From: CAYSVN01 sp964434585
Lineage (GTDB): Bacteria > Patescibacteriota > Gracilibacteria > Peribacterales > Peribacteraceae
NCBI GenBank assembly: GCA_964434585.1
Contig: CAYSVN010000001.1
Location: 1 to 57,611, forward strand
DNA: 57,611 nucleotides
Direction: 5' to 3'
The position numbers were made by a program, and so were the translations under genes. The stretch's first letter is position 1. Every line of letters begins with the position of its first letter. Under the pieces are notes generated by a model that saw only the letters and a list, made by a program, of their open reading frames with translations, was not told the origin of the DNA and searched no databases. Below are positions 1 through 7,996 of this stretch, one piece after another.

Positions 1-157
1 TTTGTAACCAACCCTTCGGCAAGCTCAGGGGTACACAAAAAAGTTTCGCACATGACAATTTTTTGCAGGTGGTTTATTCCAAGTCGTTCGCTATCCTTCT
101 TCGGCGGATTGCCACTCTCTCCTTTGGAAGCCACACAACTCAAAATTCACAGTGCGA
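1..157 (-). repeat. Dispersed structured repeat R1, copy a (cut by the window edge)
   Basis: One of four copies (others at 16162-16308, 34345-34493 and 36357-36521). The outer stem pairs 46-51 (TCGCAC) with 152-157 (GTGCGA). The inner stem is formed by the ends of 69-134. The T/A-rich tail is interrupted by a short repeat of the CCTTCGGCAAGCTCAGG type at about 12-31. The tail continues beyond base 1. It lies downstream of the Nudix gene. No ORF is supported in it. Confidence 0.75.
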
Positions 158-344
158 GAATTATGTACCGCATACGAAACAGCATGTTTGAACGAGTATT
201 ATGAGCCTATGATTGATTTCTACTAGGTGGCTGTTAGACAGGTAAAACCTGCAAATAAAACCCTACATCAATCTAAGGAAATCATGAATAGATGCTCATA
301 AACGAAGTGAGCTCTGTTTCGTGATTTTTTTGGTTCGTTTTTGT

Positions 345-366
345 ACCCGCCTACCGGCAGGCAGGT
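345..366. repeat. Short imperfect palindrome (CCTGCCGGCAGG type)
   Basis: A C/G-rich imperfect palindrome related to the perfect 24-bp palindrome at 33640-33663. It lies between repeat R1 copy a and the 3' end of the Nudix gene. The rest of 158-390 shows nothing I can assign. Confidence 0.55.
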
Positions 367-390
367 CGACAAAAATGAACATTAATACCT

Positions 391-1020
391 TTAAGCAATT
401 GGCACTAGCTGATCACGATATTTCATAATCATAAATTTTACATCCTCAGTAAATTTATGAGGATTTTCTTGTATATCTTTTTCTAATTCTTCTACAGAAA
501 AAACTTCGATGCCACAGCTCTCGCCATCGGCAAAGCGAATAGCTCCATCAAAGTACCCAATGTACATGGTGTTCATAAATGTTTGTTTCATCATAATTCC
601 ATCAAATTCATTATCTACCTCATAATTATCAATATATTCTAACTGATGGCAAATACCAACAACACTTAAGTCAGTATTAGTAATTGCATTTTGAAATTCT
701 TTGCTGGGCAGTACAGACATAGGGAATCCAAGCTCTTCTGCACATTCCCTAATTAGTGTTAAATCAAAACTATCACCAGCAGATACATGGCCACCCACTG
801 TTTTATCATAGTAGCCAGGATTATGCATTTTAGCTTTACTACGCTTCTGTAGGTAAATACGGCCATGCGAATTCATAAGCAGTAAGCGAATACTTTTTAC
901 CTTTTTATCCATCACGCCAGTTTTAAAACCATGTGCTTTTGCTGCATCATAAAATATCTGACGCGGTTGCGTCTCTAAGAGGTTTGATGCCATATCGTAG
1001 ACTTCTAGCTGTTCTTCCAT
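391..1020 (-). CDS. Nudix hydrolase (IPP isomerase/YfcD-like)
   Basis: A 209-residue Nudix-fold protein. The Nudix box is seen as GHVSAGDS followed by RECAEELGF near residues 78-100; the usual first Glu is replaced by Asp. The preceding LLLMNSHGRIYLQKRS and NPGYYDKTVGGH segments resemble the idi/YfcD branch, which hydrolyses or isomerises pyrophosphate-containing compounds. The substrate cannot be told from sequence. A -10 box (TAGGAT on the minus strand, 1027-1032) ends 6 nt before the ATG, so a leaderless mRNA is likely. It is followed on the same strand by repeats and preceded by a GNAT gene. Confidence 0.85.
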   Translation of the reverse strand: MEEQLEVYDMASNLLETQPRQIFYDAAKAHGFKTGVMDKKVKSIRLLLMNSHGRIYLQKRSKAKMHNPGYYDKTVGGHVSAGDSFDLTLIRECAEELGFPMSVLPSKEFQNAITNTDLSVVGICHQLEYIDNYEVDNEFDGIMMKQTFMNTMYIGYFDGAIRFADGESCGIEVFSVEELEKDIQENPHKFTEDVKFMIMKYRDQLVPIA

Positions 1021-1065
1021 AAACTCATCCTAGCATTTTTTTAGTAAACAGCCTACAGTGGTTAA

Positions 1066-1641
1066 TCATAATGAAGCTTGATTCGCTGACCATTGATCTT
1101 TTGTAATTTCAAAACGATATGTTGGAATTTTCTGATTATTTTTTACGAAAAATGTTTCTTCCGCAGTTTGTACTTTTTGCATTCCAACTGACTGCATCAC
1201 TTTTTGACTTGCGATATTCCAGACAGCAACACCGGCATTAATTAATGGCATGTTAAGTTGTGTAAAACCAAATGCAACAGCAGATTGAATAGCTTCTTTC
1301 ATAAAACCTTTACCTCCATAGTCAGGATGTATCCAGTAGCCAAGATGTTCTTTTCCATTGGGGCCAATATCTATCCTGCCAATTGGTAAATGAGTGTTTT
1401 TATGATAGATAAAAAAATGAGCGCATTCATTATTAAGCCATTGATCTCGACCTTCCTCTAAGTTTTTATAAAGAGATTCTTTAGTCTCTGGCGGAGACCA
1501 ACTCATGCCATTATTAAAGCCAGGTTTGCGACTAGCAGACCATGTTAACTTTATTATTTCGTCAATTTCTTTTTGAGTTTGGGGAAATTTAAGAAATAAT
1601 CGCTCAGTTTTTAGTATGGTAGTAATAGGTGGAAAGTTCAT
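1066..1641 (-). CDS. GNAT family N-acetyltransferase (RimJ/RimL-like)
   Basis: A 191-residue protein with the layout of RimJ/RimL-type acetyltransferases. TERLFLKFPQ opens the fold, IGRIDIGPNGKEHLGYWIHPDYGGKGFMKEA is the acetyl-CoA binding motif A (about 88-118), and NIASQKVMQSVGMQKV is motif B (about 142-157). It would transfer acetyl from acetyl-CoA to an amine, possibly a protein N-terminus or small molecule; the substrate is unknown. It is divergent from alaS, with about 80 bp between the two starts. Confidence 0.85.
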   Translation of the reverse strand: MNFPPITTILKTERLFLKFPQTQKEIDEIIKLTWSASRKPGFNNGMSWSPPETKESLYKNLEEGRDQWLNNECAHFFIYHKNTHLPIGRIDIGPNGKEHLGYWIHPDYGGKGFMKEAIQSAVAFGFTQLNMPLINAGVAVWNIASQKVMQSVGMQKVQTAEETFFVKNNQKIPTYRFEITKDQWSANQASL

Positions 1642-1670
1642 ATGTATAGTTAAACGGAGTAGTACTTAGA

Positions 1671-1699
1671 TTGTTACATTACGGCTAATTTGTTATTCT
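1671..1699 (+). promoter_or_regulatory. Predicted alaS promoter
   Basis: TTGTTA (1671-1676), a 17-nt spacer and TATTCT (1694-1699) fit a sigma-70-type promoter. It lies 25 nt upstream of the alaS ATG and leaves a short pyrimidine/A-rich leader without a Shine-Dalgarno site. Confidence 0.5.
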
Positions 1700-1724
1700 A
1701 GTAACCTATTTACCTTATTTAATT

Positions 1725-3617
1725 ATGACCACTTCTGACATTCGCCAAAGCTACTTAGACTTCTTTGCAAAAAAAGGATGTGCAGTTGTTCCAAGTGCAT
1801 CACTACTACCAGATAACGACCCAACAACCCTGTTTACAGGTTCTGGAATGCAGCCGATGGTTCCTTATTTACTTGGGGAAACACATCCGCAAGGTGAAGA
1901 AATTTGTGATAGCCAAAAATGTTTCCGTAGCCAGGATATAGAAGAGGTGGGCGATAACAGCCATACAACTTTTTTTGAAATGCTAGGAAACTGGAGCTTG
2001 GGGAGTTATTTTAAAGAAGAGCAAATTCCTTGGATGTTTGAGTGGCTTACGCAAGAAGTGGGGTTAGATCCAAGTCGAATTTTTGTAACCTGTTTTGAAG
2101 GTGACGATAAAGTAGGGCGAGACGAAACCAGTATCGATCTATGGAAAAAGCAATTTAGCACAGTTGGCATCGATGCCAAGGTGGTAGACCATGCGGAGCG
2201 CGTTGGTTTAGACGGTGGACGTATTTTTACATACGGTGTTAAAGAAAACTGGTGGAGTCGTAGTGGCGTACCAGCCAATATGCCTGTTGGTGAACCAGGC
2301 GGTCCCGATAGCGAAATGTTTTGGGATTTTGGTGCAGAGCTTGAGTTGCACGAACAATCAGCATTTGCAGACAGTCCATGCCATGTTGCTTGTGACTGTG
2401 GCCGTTTTATGGAAATTGGAAACAATGTATTTATGCAGTTTATAAAAACAGAGCAAGGGTTCGAAAATCTACCACAGCAAAACGTAGATTTTGGTGGTGG
2501 GCTCGAACGTATTGCTGCTGCAAAAATTGATAGTCTAGATGTGTACAATATTGATCTATTCGATAATTTAAAAACAGTGCTAGAGCAACGGTCAGGTAAA
2601 AAATATGGCGACAATGAATCAGAAACAAATGCATTCCGTGTAGTGTTAGATCATTTACGTGGAGCAGTAATGCTAACAGCAGACGGTGCACCACCAAGTA
2701 ATAAAGACCAAGGTTACTTTACCCGACGTCTTTTACGGCGTGCCATTCGTTTTGGTGGGCAACTTGGACTTGATACTAATTTTTGTAAAGCCGCTGCAGA
2801 AGCAGTAATTCAAACGTACACCGTGGCGTATCCAGAACTTGCTACAAAAAAAGATGACATCTTGCGAATTCTTGATACCGAAGAAACACAATTTAGAGCA
2901 ACGCTTAAAAAAGGTGAAAAAGAATTGAATGATTACTTGCAGCAGCATGGATCTATCGATGGCGCGAAGGTGTTTTACTTTTACGAAACCTTTGGTTTCC
3001 CAAAAGAGCTAACAGAGGAGTTGTTAGAAGAAAAAGGGATGAGTATTACAAACCCAGAAGGATTCGATACCGCTAAAGCAACACACAGTGCAAGTTCTAA
3101 AACAGCATCTGCTGGTAAGTTTAAAGGTGGTTTGGCTGAACATACAGATGACACCACGCGGCTGCATACTGCAACCCATTTACTAAATGCAGCATTACGC
3201 CAAGTACTTGGTGACCACGTACAACAAAAAGGAAGTAACATTACTGCAGAACGTTTACGGTTCGACTTTAGTCATCCAGAGAAAATGACACCCGAGCAAA
3301 AAGAAGAAGTAACACGTTTAGTTAACGAGCAAATTGCAGCCGATGTGCCAGTTGGTTACTACAACACTACACCAGACCAAGCTAAGGCAGACGGTGCCAT
3401 TGGCGTATTTGATGACCGCTACGAAGGTGAGGTAAAAGTATACCAAATAGGGGACGGCAGCTTTAGTAAAGAAATCTGCGGCGGCCCGCACGTTGCTAAA
3501 ACTGGTATGATTGGTAAATTCAGAATTAAAAAAGAAGAGTCTTCATCTTCTGGCGTGCGTCGTATTAAAGCAGTTATTGAAGGCGGAGATGATGTGGAAG
3601 TAGCTGGGGAGCTATAA
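1725..3617 (+). CDS. alaS: Alanine--tRNA ligase, short form
   Basis: Charges tRNA-Ala with alanine. The N-terminal class II catalytic core is clear (FTGSGMQPMVPYLLGE near 37-52, then FGGGLERIAAA near 256-266). The editing domain carries the HTATHLLNAALRQVLG zinc/editing motif (about 483-498) and CGGPHVAKTG (about 585-594). At 630 residues it ends right after the editing domain (GVRRIKAVIEG), whereas typical bacterial AlaRS is about 870 residues with a C-terminal DHHA1/C-Ala domain. That domain is absent here and the stop is a normal TAA. The start follows a 25-nt leader from the predicted promoter. Confidence 0.97.
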   Translation: MTTSDIRQSYLDFFAKKGCAVVPSASLLPDNDPTTLFTGSGMQPMVPYLLGETHPQGEEICDSQKCFRSQDIEEVGDNSHTTFFEMLGNWSLGSYFKEEQIPWMFEWLTQEVGLDPSRIFVTCFEGDDKVGRDETSIDLWKKQFSTVGIDAKVVDHAERVGLDGGRIFTYGVKENWWSRSGVPANMPVGEPGGPDSEMFWDFGAELELHEQSAFADSPCHVACDCGRFMEIGNNVFMQFIKTEQGFENLPQQNVDFGGGLERIAAAKIDSLDVYNIDLFDNLKTVLEQRSGKKYGDNESETNAFRVVLDHLRGAVMLTADGAPPSNKDQGYFTRRLLRRAIRFGGQLGLDTNFCKAAAEAVIQTYTVAYPELATKKDDILRILDTEETQFRATLKKGEKELNDYLQQHGSIDGAKVFYFYETFGFPKELTEELLEEKGMSITNPEGFDTAKATHSASSKTASAGKFKGGLAEHTDDTTRLHTATHLLNAALRQVLGDHVQQKGSNITAERLRFDFSHPEKMTPEQKEEVTRLVNEQIAADVPVGYYNTTPDQAKADGAIGVFDDRYEGEVKVYQIGDGSFSKEICGGPHVAKTGMIGKFRIKKEESSSSGVRRIKAVIEGGDDVEVAGEL

Positions 3618-3662
3618 TTTTTTGTTTAAGAACAATCATAAGAGTGATATAATGGTTGTATT

Positions 3663-4349
3663 ATGAACATTAAACAATTAACTATTATTACATCTACCAT
3701 TCTATTAGTAGGATGCTCTTCCACTACAAAACCTACACGTAGTTTCCTGCCACCAGTAGAACAGGAGCCAAAGGAAGGAATCGTTACGAAAGATGAACTA
3801 ATGGATAACGTTGAACTTAGCATGACTGAAGATGAAGGGGATGAGGATTCGGATTTTGTTATTGAATTTGAAATAGAAGATGATCTTGGTAATAAAGATG
3901 AATTTAATATGGATCTTAGCGATGTGTTTAATAAAGATACTACCATAGATTGGACTTTGTTAACTGAAAATGCTGAACAGGAAGATTATATACTAACAGT
4001 GACTGATGTTGATGGAGGTAAAACATTTGTGCAGACAATCTCTTACGACTCAGAAAGTGGCAAAAAAAATATTGAAGGATTAGGCATACAGTACCAATCA
4101 TTATTAGATGTTCTTTCAGATCTTGAGATGTTTGATTATGGTCTTGAATTTGAAGGGCCAATCAATACTGAATGTGCAAAAAGCAGTTGTCAAAAATATA
4201 TTGCTAACACGGGTTCACAGGATTATGAGATCTTTTTTGATGACAAAGGCAGGCTAGTTGCTTATAATTTTGAGTTAGAAATAGGAAACTCTAGTAGTTT
4301 AAACTCAAGATTAGAGGTATTGGTTAGCTACACCTCGGTTAATTTATAG
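3663..4349 (+). CDS. Putative lipoprotein, unknown function
   Basis: A 228-residue protein with a short hydrophobic signal ending in the lipobox LVGC (Cys18), so it is probably lipid-anchored outside the membrane. The mature part is acidic, with many Asp/Glu near residues 55-80, and has two Cys flanking a CAKSSCQ stretch near 170. No family recognised. A -10 box TATAAT (3648-3653) lies 9 nt before the ATG, suggesting a near-leaderless mRNA. It converges on nrdR. Confidence 0.75.
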   Translation: MNIKQLTIITSTILLVGCSSTTKPTRSFLPPVEQEPKEGIVTKDELMDNVELSMTEDEGDEDSDFVIEFEIEDDLGNKDEFNMDLSDVFNKDTTIDWTLLTENAEQEDYILTVTDVDGGKTFVQTISYDSESGKKNIEGLGIQYQSLLDVLSDLEMFDYGLEFEGPINTECAKSSCQKYIANTGSQDYEIFFDDKGRLVAYNFELEIGNSSSLNSRLEVLVSYTSVNL

Positions 4350-4355
4350 AGCTTT

Positions 4356-4802
4356 CTACTTAAACAATTTCCCTAGCTCCTCTTTAAACTCATCAACATC
4401 TTTAAATTCCCGGTGAATAGATGCATAACGAATGTAGGCTACTTGGTCAATTTTCTTAAGCTCTTTCATAACATCATTACCAATAGTGGTGCTAGAAATT
4501 TCTTTTTTATTACCACCCCATTTTTTTTCTAATTTATTAAGCATGCTTTCAATTTGTTTTTGAGAAATAGGCCTTTTAGCAGAACTAAGCCAAATACCTT
4601 TCTCGAGCTTCGTACGACTATAAGGCTCACGAACACCGTCACGTTTTACAACAATAAGGTACGAAACCTCTTGGCGTTCGAATGTCGTAAAGCGATGATG
4701 GCATTTTGAACACTCACGACGACGCCTGATTGCTAAATTACTTTCAGCATCACGGCTATCGACAACCGATGTATCATCATGTTTACAGCGAGGACATTGC
4801 AT
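4356..4802 (-). CDS. nrdR: Transcriptional repressor NrdR
   Basis: A 148-residue regulator of ribonucleotide reductase genes. The N-terminal zinc ribbon uses Cys3, Cys6, Cys31 and Cys34 with the conserved RRRRECSKCHHRFTTFE. An ATP-cone follows (VVKRDGVREPYSRTKLEKGI, about 52-71), which senses nucleotides. Length is typical of the family. No nrd genes are in the window, so its targets lie elsewhere. It is divergent from aspS, with a palindromic P element in between. Confidence 0.95.
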   Translation of the reverse strand: MQCPRCKHDDTSVVDSRDAESNLAIRRRRECSKCHHRFTTFERQEVSYLIVVKRDGVREPYSRTKLEKGIWLSSAKRPISQKQIESMLNKLEKKWGGNKKEISSTTIGNDVMKELKKIDQVAYIRYASIHREFKDVDEFKEELGKLFK

Positions 4803-4859
4803 GGGGGTAGTTTAGAGGATTTTTATGAAAATAGGAATATTGGATTAATGTATTTAATA

Positions 4860-4960
4860 TTGCAGGGGTTTAAAATGTGTCAGAAGTGTAAGAAGGGCTA
4901 AAGTTTAAAAGTTTATTAAACCGAGAAACCTTTTACACCTCTGCAACTTCTGCAACTTTT
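4860..4960. repeat. Palindromic P element, copy A
   Basis: An imperfect inverted repeat with arms of the TGCAG...TCAGAAGTG / CACCTCTGCAACTTCTGCAAC type, between the divergent nrdR and aspS genes. Four relatives lie at 9621-9732, 16715-16805 (inside ligA), 40906-41007 and 42019-42130. Confidence 0.7.
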
Positions 4961-5013
4961 TATTCCTTATTTTTCTAGCACTAGGCCCAATTTTCCTCTA
5001 AAATCCATCTACT

Positions 5014-6777
5014 ATGCTACGAACCAATACTTGCGGAGAACTCCGCGCAGAAAACTCAGGCTCAACTGTAACCTTAAGTGGTTGGGTGCACCGTCGCCGC
5101 GACCACGGTGGGCTTATTTTTATAGACCTGCGTGACCGCTACGGTTTTACGCAGGTGGTTATTGAGCCAGAAAATAAAGAAGTCTTTGCTTTAGCAGAGC
5201 GCATTCGTAGTGAATGGGTGCTACAGATAGAAGGTGAAGTTCGTGGGCGTTTAGAAGGCGCAGAGCGCGATGATAACCCAACTGGAGCTATTGAGGTGGT
5301 GGTAAAAACTATTAACGTATTAAACGAAGCTAAAACTCCTCCGTTTGAAATTGACCAAGAGAAAGGGGTAAACGAAGAGCTGCGCCTTAAGCACCGTTAC
5401 TTAGACTTACGTCGTGAGCGCATGCAAAAGAACCTTAAAGTTCGCTACGATGTTATTAGAAACATTCGTGATTTTTTCCATAAGCAAGAATTTATGGAAA
5501 TTGAAACACCAATTATGATTAAAGGAACACCAGAAGGTTCACGTGAATATCTTGTACCTTCGCGTATGTATCCTGGAACATTTTACGTGTTGCCACAAAG
5601 CCCTCAGCAGTTAAAACAAATGTTAATGGTAGGTGGCTTAGACCGATACTTCCAGATTGCTCGCTGTTTCCGTGATGAAGACTTACGTGGCGACCGTCAG
5701 CCAGAATTTACGCAGCTTGATATGGAAATGTCTTTTGTAGATCAAGAAGATGTGTTAACACTGGTGGAAAATTGTCTAACAGAAGTAGTGGAAACACAAC
5801 GTCCTGATAAAAAAATTCAACAAAAACCATTTCCTCGTATGTCATATGAGCATGCGATGCATACCTACGGTTCTGATAAGCCTGACCTTCGTTTTGGTCT
5901 TGAATTTACAGATGTAACAGAAATTTGTAAAACATGTGGATTTACCGTATTTGAATCGCTTGCAACCATGGAAGATGGCTTTGTAAAAGCTATGAAAGTA
6001 CCAAATGCAGATAAATTTAGCCGTAAAGATATTGACGACCTAACAAAGCTTGCTCAAAACCATGGCGCTAAAGGTCTTGCTTGGGTGCGCGTTGGTGAAG
6101 ATAGTGGTCCAGTTGTTAAAAATACTTCTACAGAATTTCAGGCAGCATTGCTAACAGAAACAGATGCAGCTGCTGGAGATCTTATTTTCTTTGCAGCAGG
6201 TGAATACCCATTCGCTTTTGAACCACTTGGTGAAGTGCGTAAGGCAGTTGCAGAAAAATTAGATATGATCGATACGTCTGTGTGGAGCTTGCTTTGGGTT
6301 ACAGACTTCCCAATGTTTGAAAAAGATCCTGAAACAGGAGTAGTAGCTTCGGTGCATCATCCATTTACGCGTCCAAATCCAGAAGATATGGATAAGCTTT
6401 CTACGGCTCCCACAAAAGCACGCTCTATTGCCTACGACCCAGTGATGGATGGATACGAACTCGGCAGTGGTTCAATCCGTATTCATGAACCAGATCTTCA
6501 AACAAAGATTTTTGAAGTAATGAATATTGGTAAAGAAGAACAAGAAATGAAATTTGGCCACATGTTAAAAGCCTTTGAATATGGAGCTCCGCCGCATGGT
6601 GGAATTGCACTAGGTATTGATAGAATAGTAATGCTCCTTTGTGACGAGCCAAATATTCGTGAAGTTATTGCATTCCCTAAAGACCAAAAAGCGAAAGACG
6701 TTATGCTTGGTGCTCCAGCACCAATGCCAGATAAGCAGGTAGAGGAACTTGGTATTAAGGTTATTCGTGAAGACTAG
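5014..6777 (+). CDS. aspS: Aspartate--tRNA ligase
   Basis: A 587-residue bacterial-type AspRS. The N-terminal OB-fold anticodon-binding domain is seen as VTLSGWVHRRRDHGGLIFIDLRD (about 18-40). Class II core motifs follow: RYLDLRRERMQKNL, FYVLPQSPQQLKQMLM and RCFRDEDLRGDRQPEFTQLDME. The GAD insertion domain sits between them and the last motif, HGGIALGIDRIVMLL (about 530-545). Length matches the family. Whether it also charges tRNA-Asn depends on whether a GatCAB pathway exists, which is not seen here. Confidence 0.97.
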   Translation: MLRTNTCGELRAENSGSTVTLSGWVHRRRDHGGLIFIDLRDRYGFTQVVIEPENKEVFALAERIRSEWVLQIEGEVRGRLEGAERDDNPTGAIEVVVKTINVLNEAKTPPFEIDQEKGVNEELRLKHRYLDLRRERMQKNLKVRYDVIRNIRDFFHKQEFMEIETPIMIKGTPEGSREYLVPSRMYPGTFYVLPQSPQQLKQMLMVGGLDRYFQIARCFRDEDLRGDRQPEFTQLDMEMSFVDQEDVLTLVENCLTEVVETQRPDKKIQQKPFPRMSYEHAMHTYGSDKPDLRFGLEFTDVTEICKTCGFTVFESLATMEDGFVKAMKVPNADKFSRKDIDDLTKLAQNHGAKGLAWVRVGEDSGPVVKNTSTEFQAALLTETDAAAGDLIFFAAGEYPFAFEPLGEVRKAVAEKLDMIDTSVWSLLWVTDFPMFEKDPETGVVASVHHPFTRPNPEDMDKLSTAPTKARSIAYDPVMDGYELGSGSIRIHEPDLQTKIFEVMNIGKEEQEMKFGHMLKAFEYGAPPHGGIALGIDRIVMLLCDEPNIREVIAFPKDQKAKDVMLGAPAPMPDKQVEELGIKVIRED

Positions 6778-6788
6778 CGGTATAACTA

Positions 6789-6860
6789 GTCATGGCTCGT
6801 CTTCGCTCACCATGACAACACAGTGTCACCCTGAGCGAAGACGAAGGGTTGCACTGTGTT
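6789..6860. repeat. Paired hairpins with complementary loops at the end of a GIY-YIG gene
   Basis: Hairpin 1 pairs GTCATGG (6789-6795) with CCATGAC (6810-6816). Hairpin 2 pairs AACACAGTG (6817-6825) with CACTGTGTT (6852-6860) and contains ACCCT...AGGGT. Thirteen bases of the first loop (6797-6809) are perfectly complementary to 6832-6844 in the second. The GIY-YIG stop codon and last residues lie in hairpin 2. Confidence 0.75.
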
Positions 6861-7188
6861 GAATAAACATGTGTAGCCTTTTACGAAGGTGATGAGAATC
6901 ATTTTGACATTGTGATAAAATATTAAGCTTATCACTATCATTTTTTATAAGAGCTTTCTTCTTTCTTCGACTCCATTTTTTAATACGTTTTTCCCAATCG
7001 ATAGCATCAAGTACGTATTGAAACGCAGCGGTATACACTAATTGTATTGGTCGTTTCTTAAATGTATAACAAGTAGTATAAAAGCCAAATTGATGTTGCC
7101 ATAATCGCTTTGGTAAATCACTTGTTATGCCAATATAAAAAGAATCATCAACACACTTTAACATATAGACAGTATATTCTTTTTGCAT
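6826..7188 (-). CDS. Single-domain GIY-YIG endonuclease
   Basis: A stand-alone GIY-YIG domain of the YhbQ/URI type, about 120 residues. YTVYMLKCVDDSFYIGITSDLPKRLWQH contains the paired Tyr motif and catalytic Arg, and the later IDWEKRIKKWSRRKK carries the conserved Glu. The start at 7188 is preferred to the GTG at 7206: the intervening codons are a -10 box (TATAAT) inside an inverted repeat. The C-terminal tail, ending RLRSG, is encoded by the palindromic hairpin at 6817-6860, so the repeat forms part of the gene. A second such gene is at 37643-37939. Family members cut DNA; the target is unknown. Confidence 0.85.
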   Translation of the reverse strand: MQKEYTVYMLKCVDDSFYIGITSDLPKRLWQHQFGFYTTCYTFKKRPIQLVYTAAFQYVLDAIDWEKRIKKWSRRKKKALIKNDSDKLNILSQCQNDSHHLRKRLHMFIQHSATLRLRSG

Positions 7189-7208
7189 AGGTGAACGATT
7201 ATACACCT
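7189..7208 (-). promoter_or_regulatory. Inverted-repeat operator around the -10 box of a GIY-YIG gene
   Basis: On the minus strand AGGTG and CACCT flank a TATAAT box, ending at the base before the ATG. The pattern AGGTGTA-N8-CACC also occurs at 37621-37639, immediately upstream of the other GIY-YIG gene, with the same spacing. Confidence 0.5.
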
Positions 7209-7231
7209 ATGATATGTTTAAATCAAGAAAT

Positions 7232-7981
7232 CTAGTCTAACAATTCAGCAGTCTTTCCGGTTTCTGGAATAATACTTTCAGTAATAATACCATTTTGCTC
7301 AGTAACCTTATAGCAATGGGCAGTGTTTTTACTCGTAATAACGTTATAGATGTCATCTTGCCAAACAATAGCTGCACATTCATCAACGCCAATGCCAACA
7401 CCTTTGTGTAGTTTTATAAATTCATAAAAACTTTCTCTACGAGGCTTGCCGTCAGTAGCGCTATCGTAATGAGGGCAATGAATAGCGGGAATAAAATTAA
7501 GTCCTGTTACGCGTATGTAATCCCAGTTATCTGCGGCGTCAAAGCTTGCGCTATCACTATGGCCAGATTCGTACCAACAAATAGAGCCAGCAGAAAGTCC
7601 ACACAAAACTTTGCCACTGTTACGAGCCTTTGTAAGTAAGGAATCAACACCACGCTCTTTCCAAAGCTGCATCATCATTTTTGTATTACCTCCACCAACA
7701 TAAATAATATCGGCCTGCTTAATTTTTTGCTGTATTCCTTCGTCAGTAATTACATTATCTAGCAATGGTAAAATGTCAACAGTACACCCTAGTAAGTCAC
7801 CATAGTATCCTTTAAACACATTAATATATCCTTCACTGTCGCTACTAGCAGTTGGAACAAACAGTACATTAGGGTTCGTTTTTTTAGAAAGCTTTATAAT
7901 AGCTTCATCAATAGACTGCGTTTCAATGGCTGTGCCTGGACGACCCATTTCTCCGCCACCAATAGTTACAATAGTACTCAT
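7232..7981 (-). CDS. Peptidase E-like serine peptidase (family S51)
   Basis: A 249-residue homologue of dipeptidase E/cyanophycinase. The nucleophile elbow is GLSAGSICW (about 128-136), with DIIYVGGGNT upstream (about 90-99). HCPHYDS (about 168-174) and GIGVDECAAI (about 194-203) supply the likely His and acidic residues. It would act in the cytoplasm on small peptides. A TACAAT box ends 6 nt before the ATG (leaderless). It is followed on the same strand by other genes of a loosely packed minus-strand block. Confidence 0.85.
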   Translation of the reverse strand: MSTIVTIGGGEMGRPGTAIETQSIDEAIIKLSKKTNPNVLFVPTASSDSEGYINVFKGYYGDLLGCTVDILPLLDNVITDEGIQQKIKQADIIYVGGGNTKMMMQLWKERGVDSLLTKARNSGKVLCGLSAGSICWYESGHSDSASFDAADNWDYIRVTGLNFIPAIHCPHYDSATDGKPRRESFYEFIKLHKGVGIGVDECAAIVWQDDIYNVITSKNTAHCYKVTEQNGIITESIIPETGKTAELLD

Positions 7982-7996
7982 AAAAACATTGTACCA

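Noticed and set aside
2006..2614. Long opposite-strand open frame within alaS
   Set aside because: It is a shadow of a clear alanyl-tRNA synthetase; its translation has no recognisable features.
4860..4960. CRISPR array made of the palindromic elements
   Set aside because: Copies are dispersed singly over 37 kb, with no regular spacers and no cas genes.
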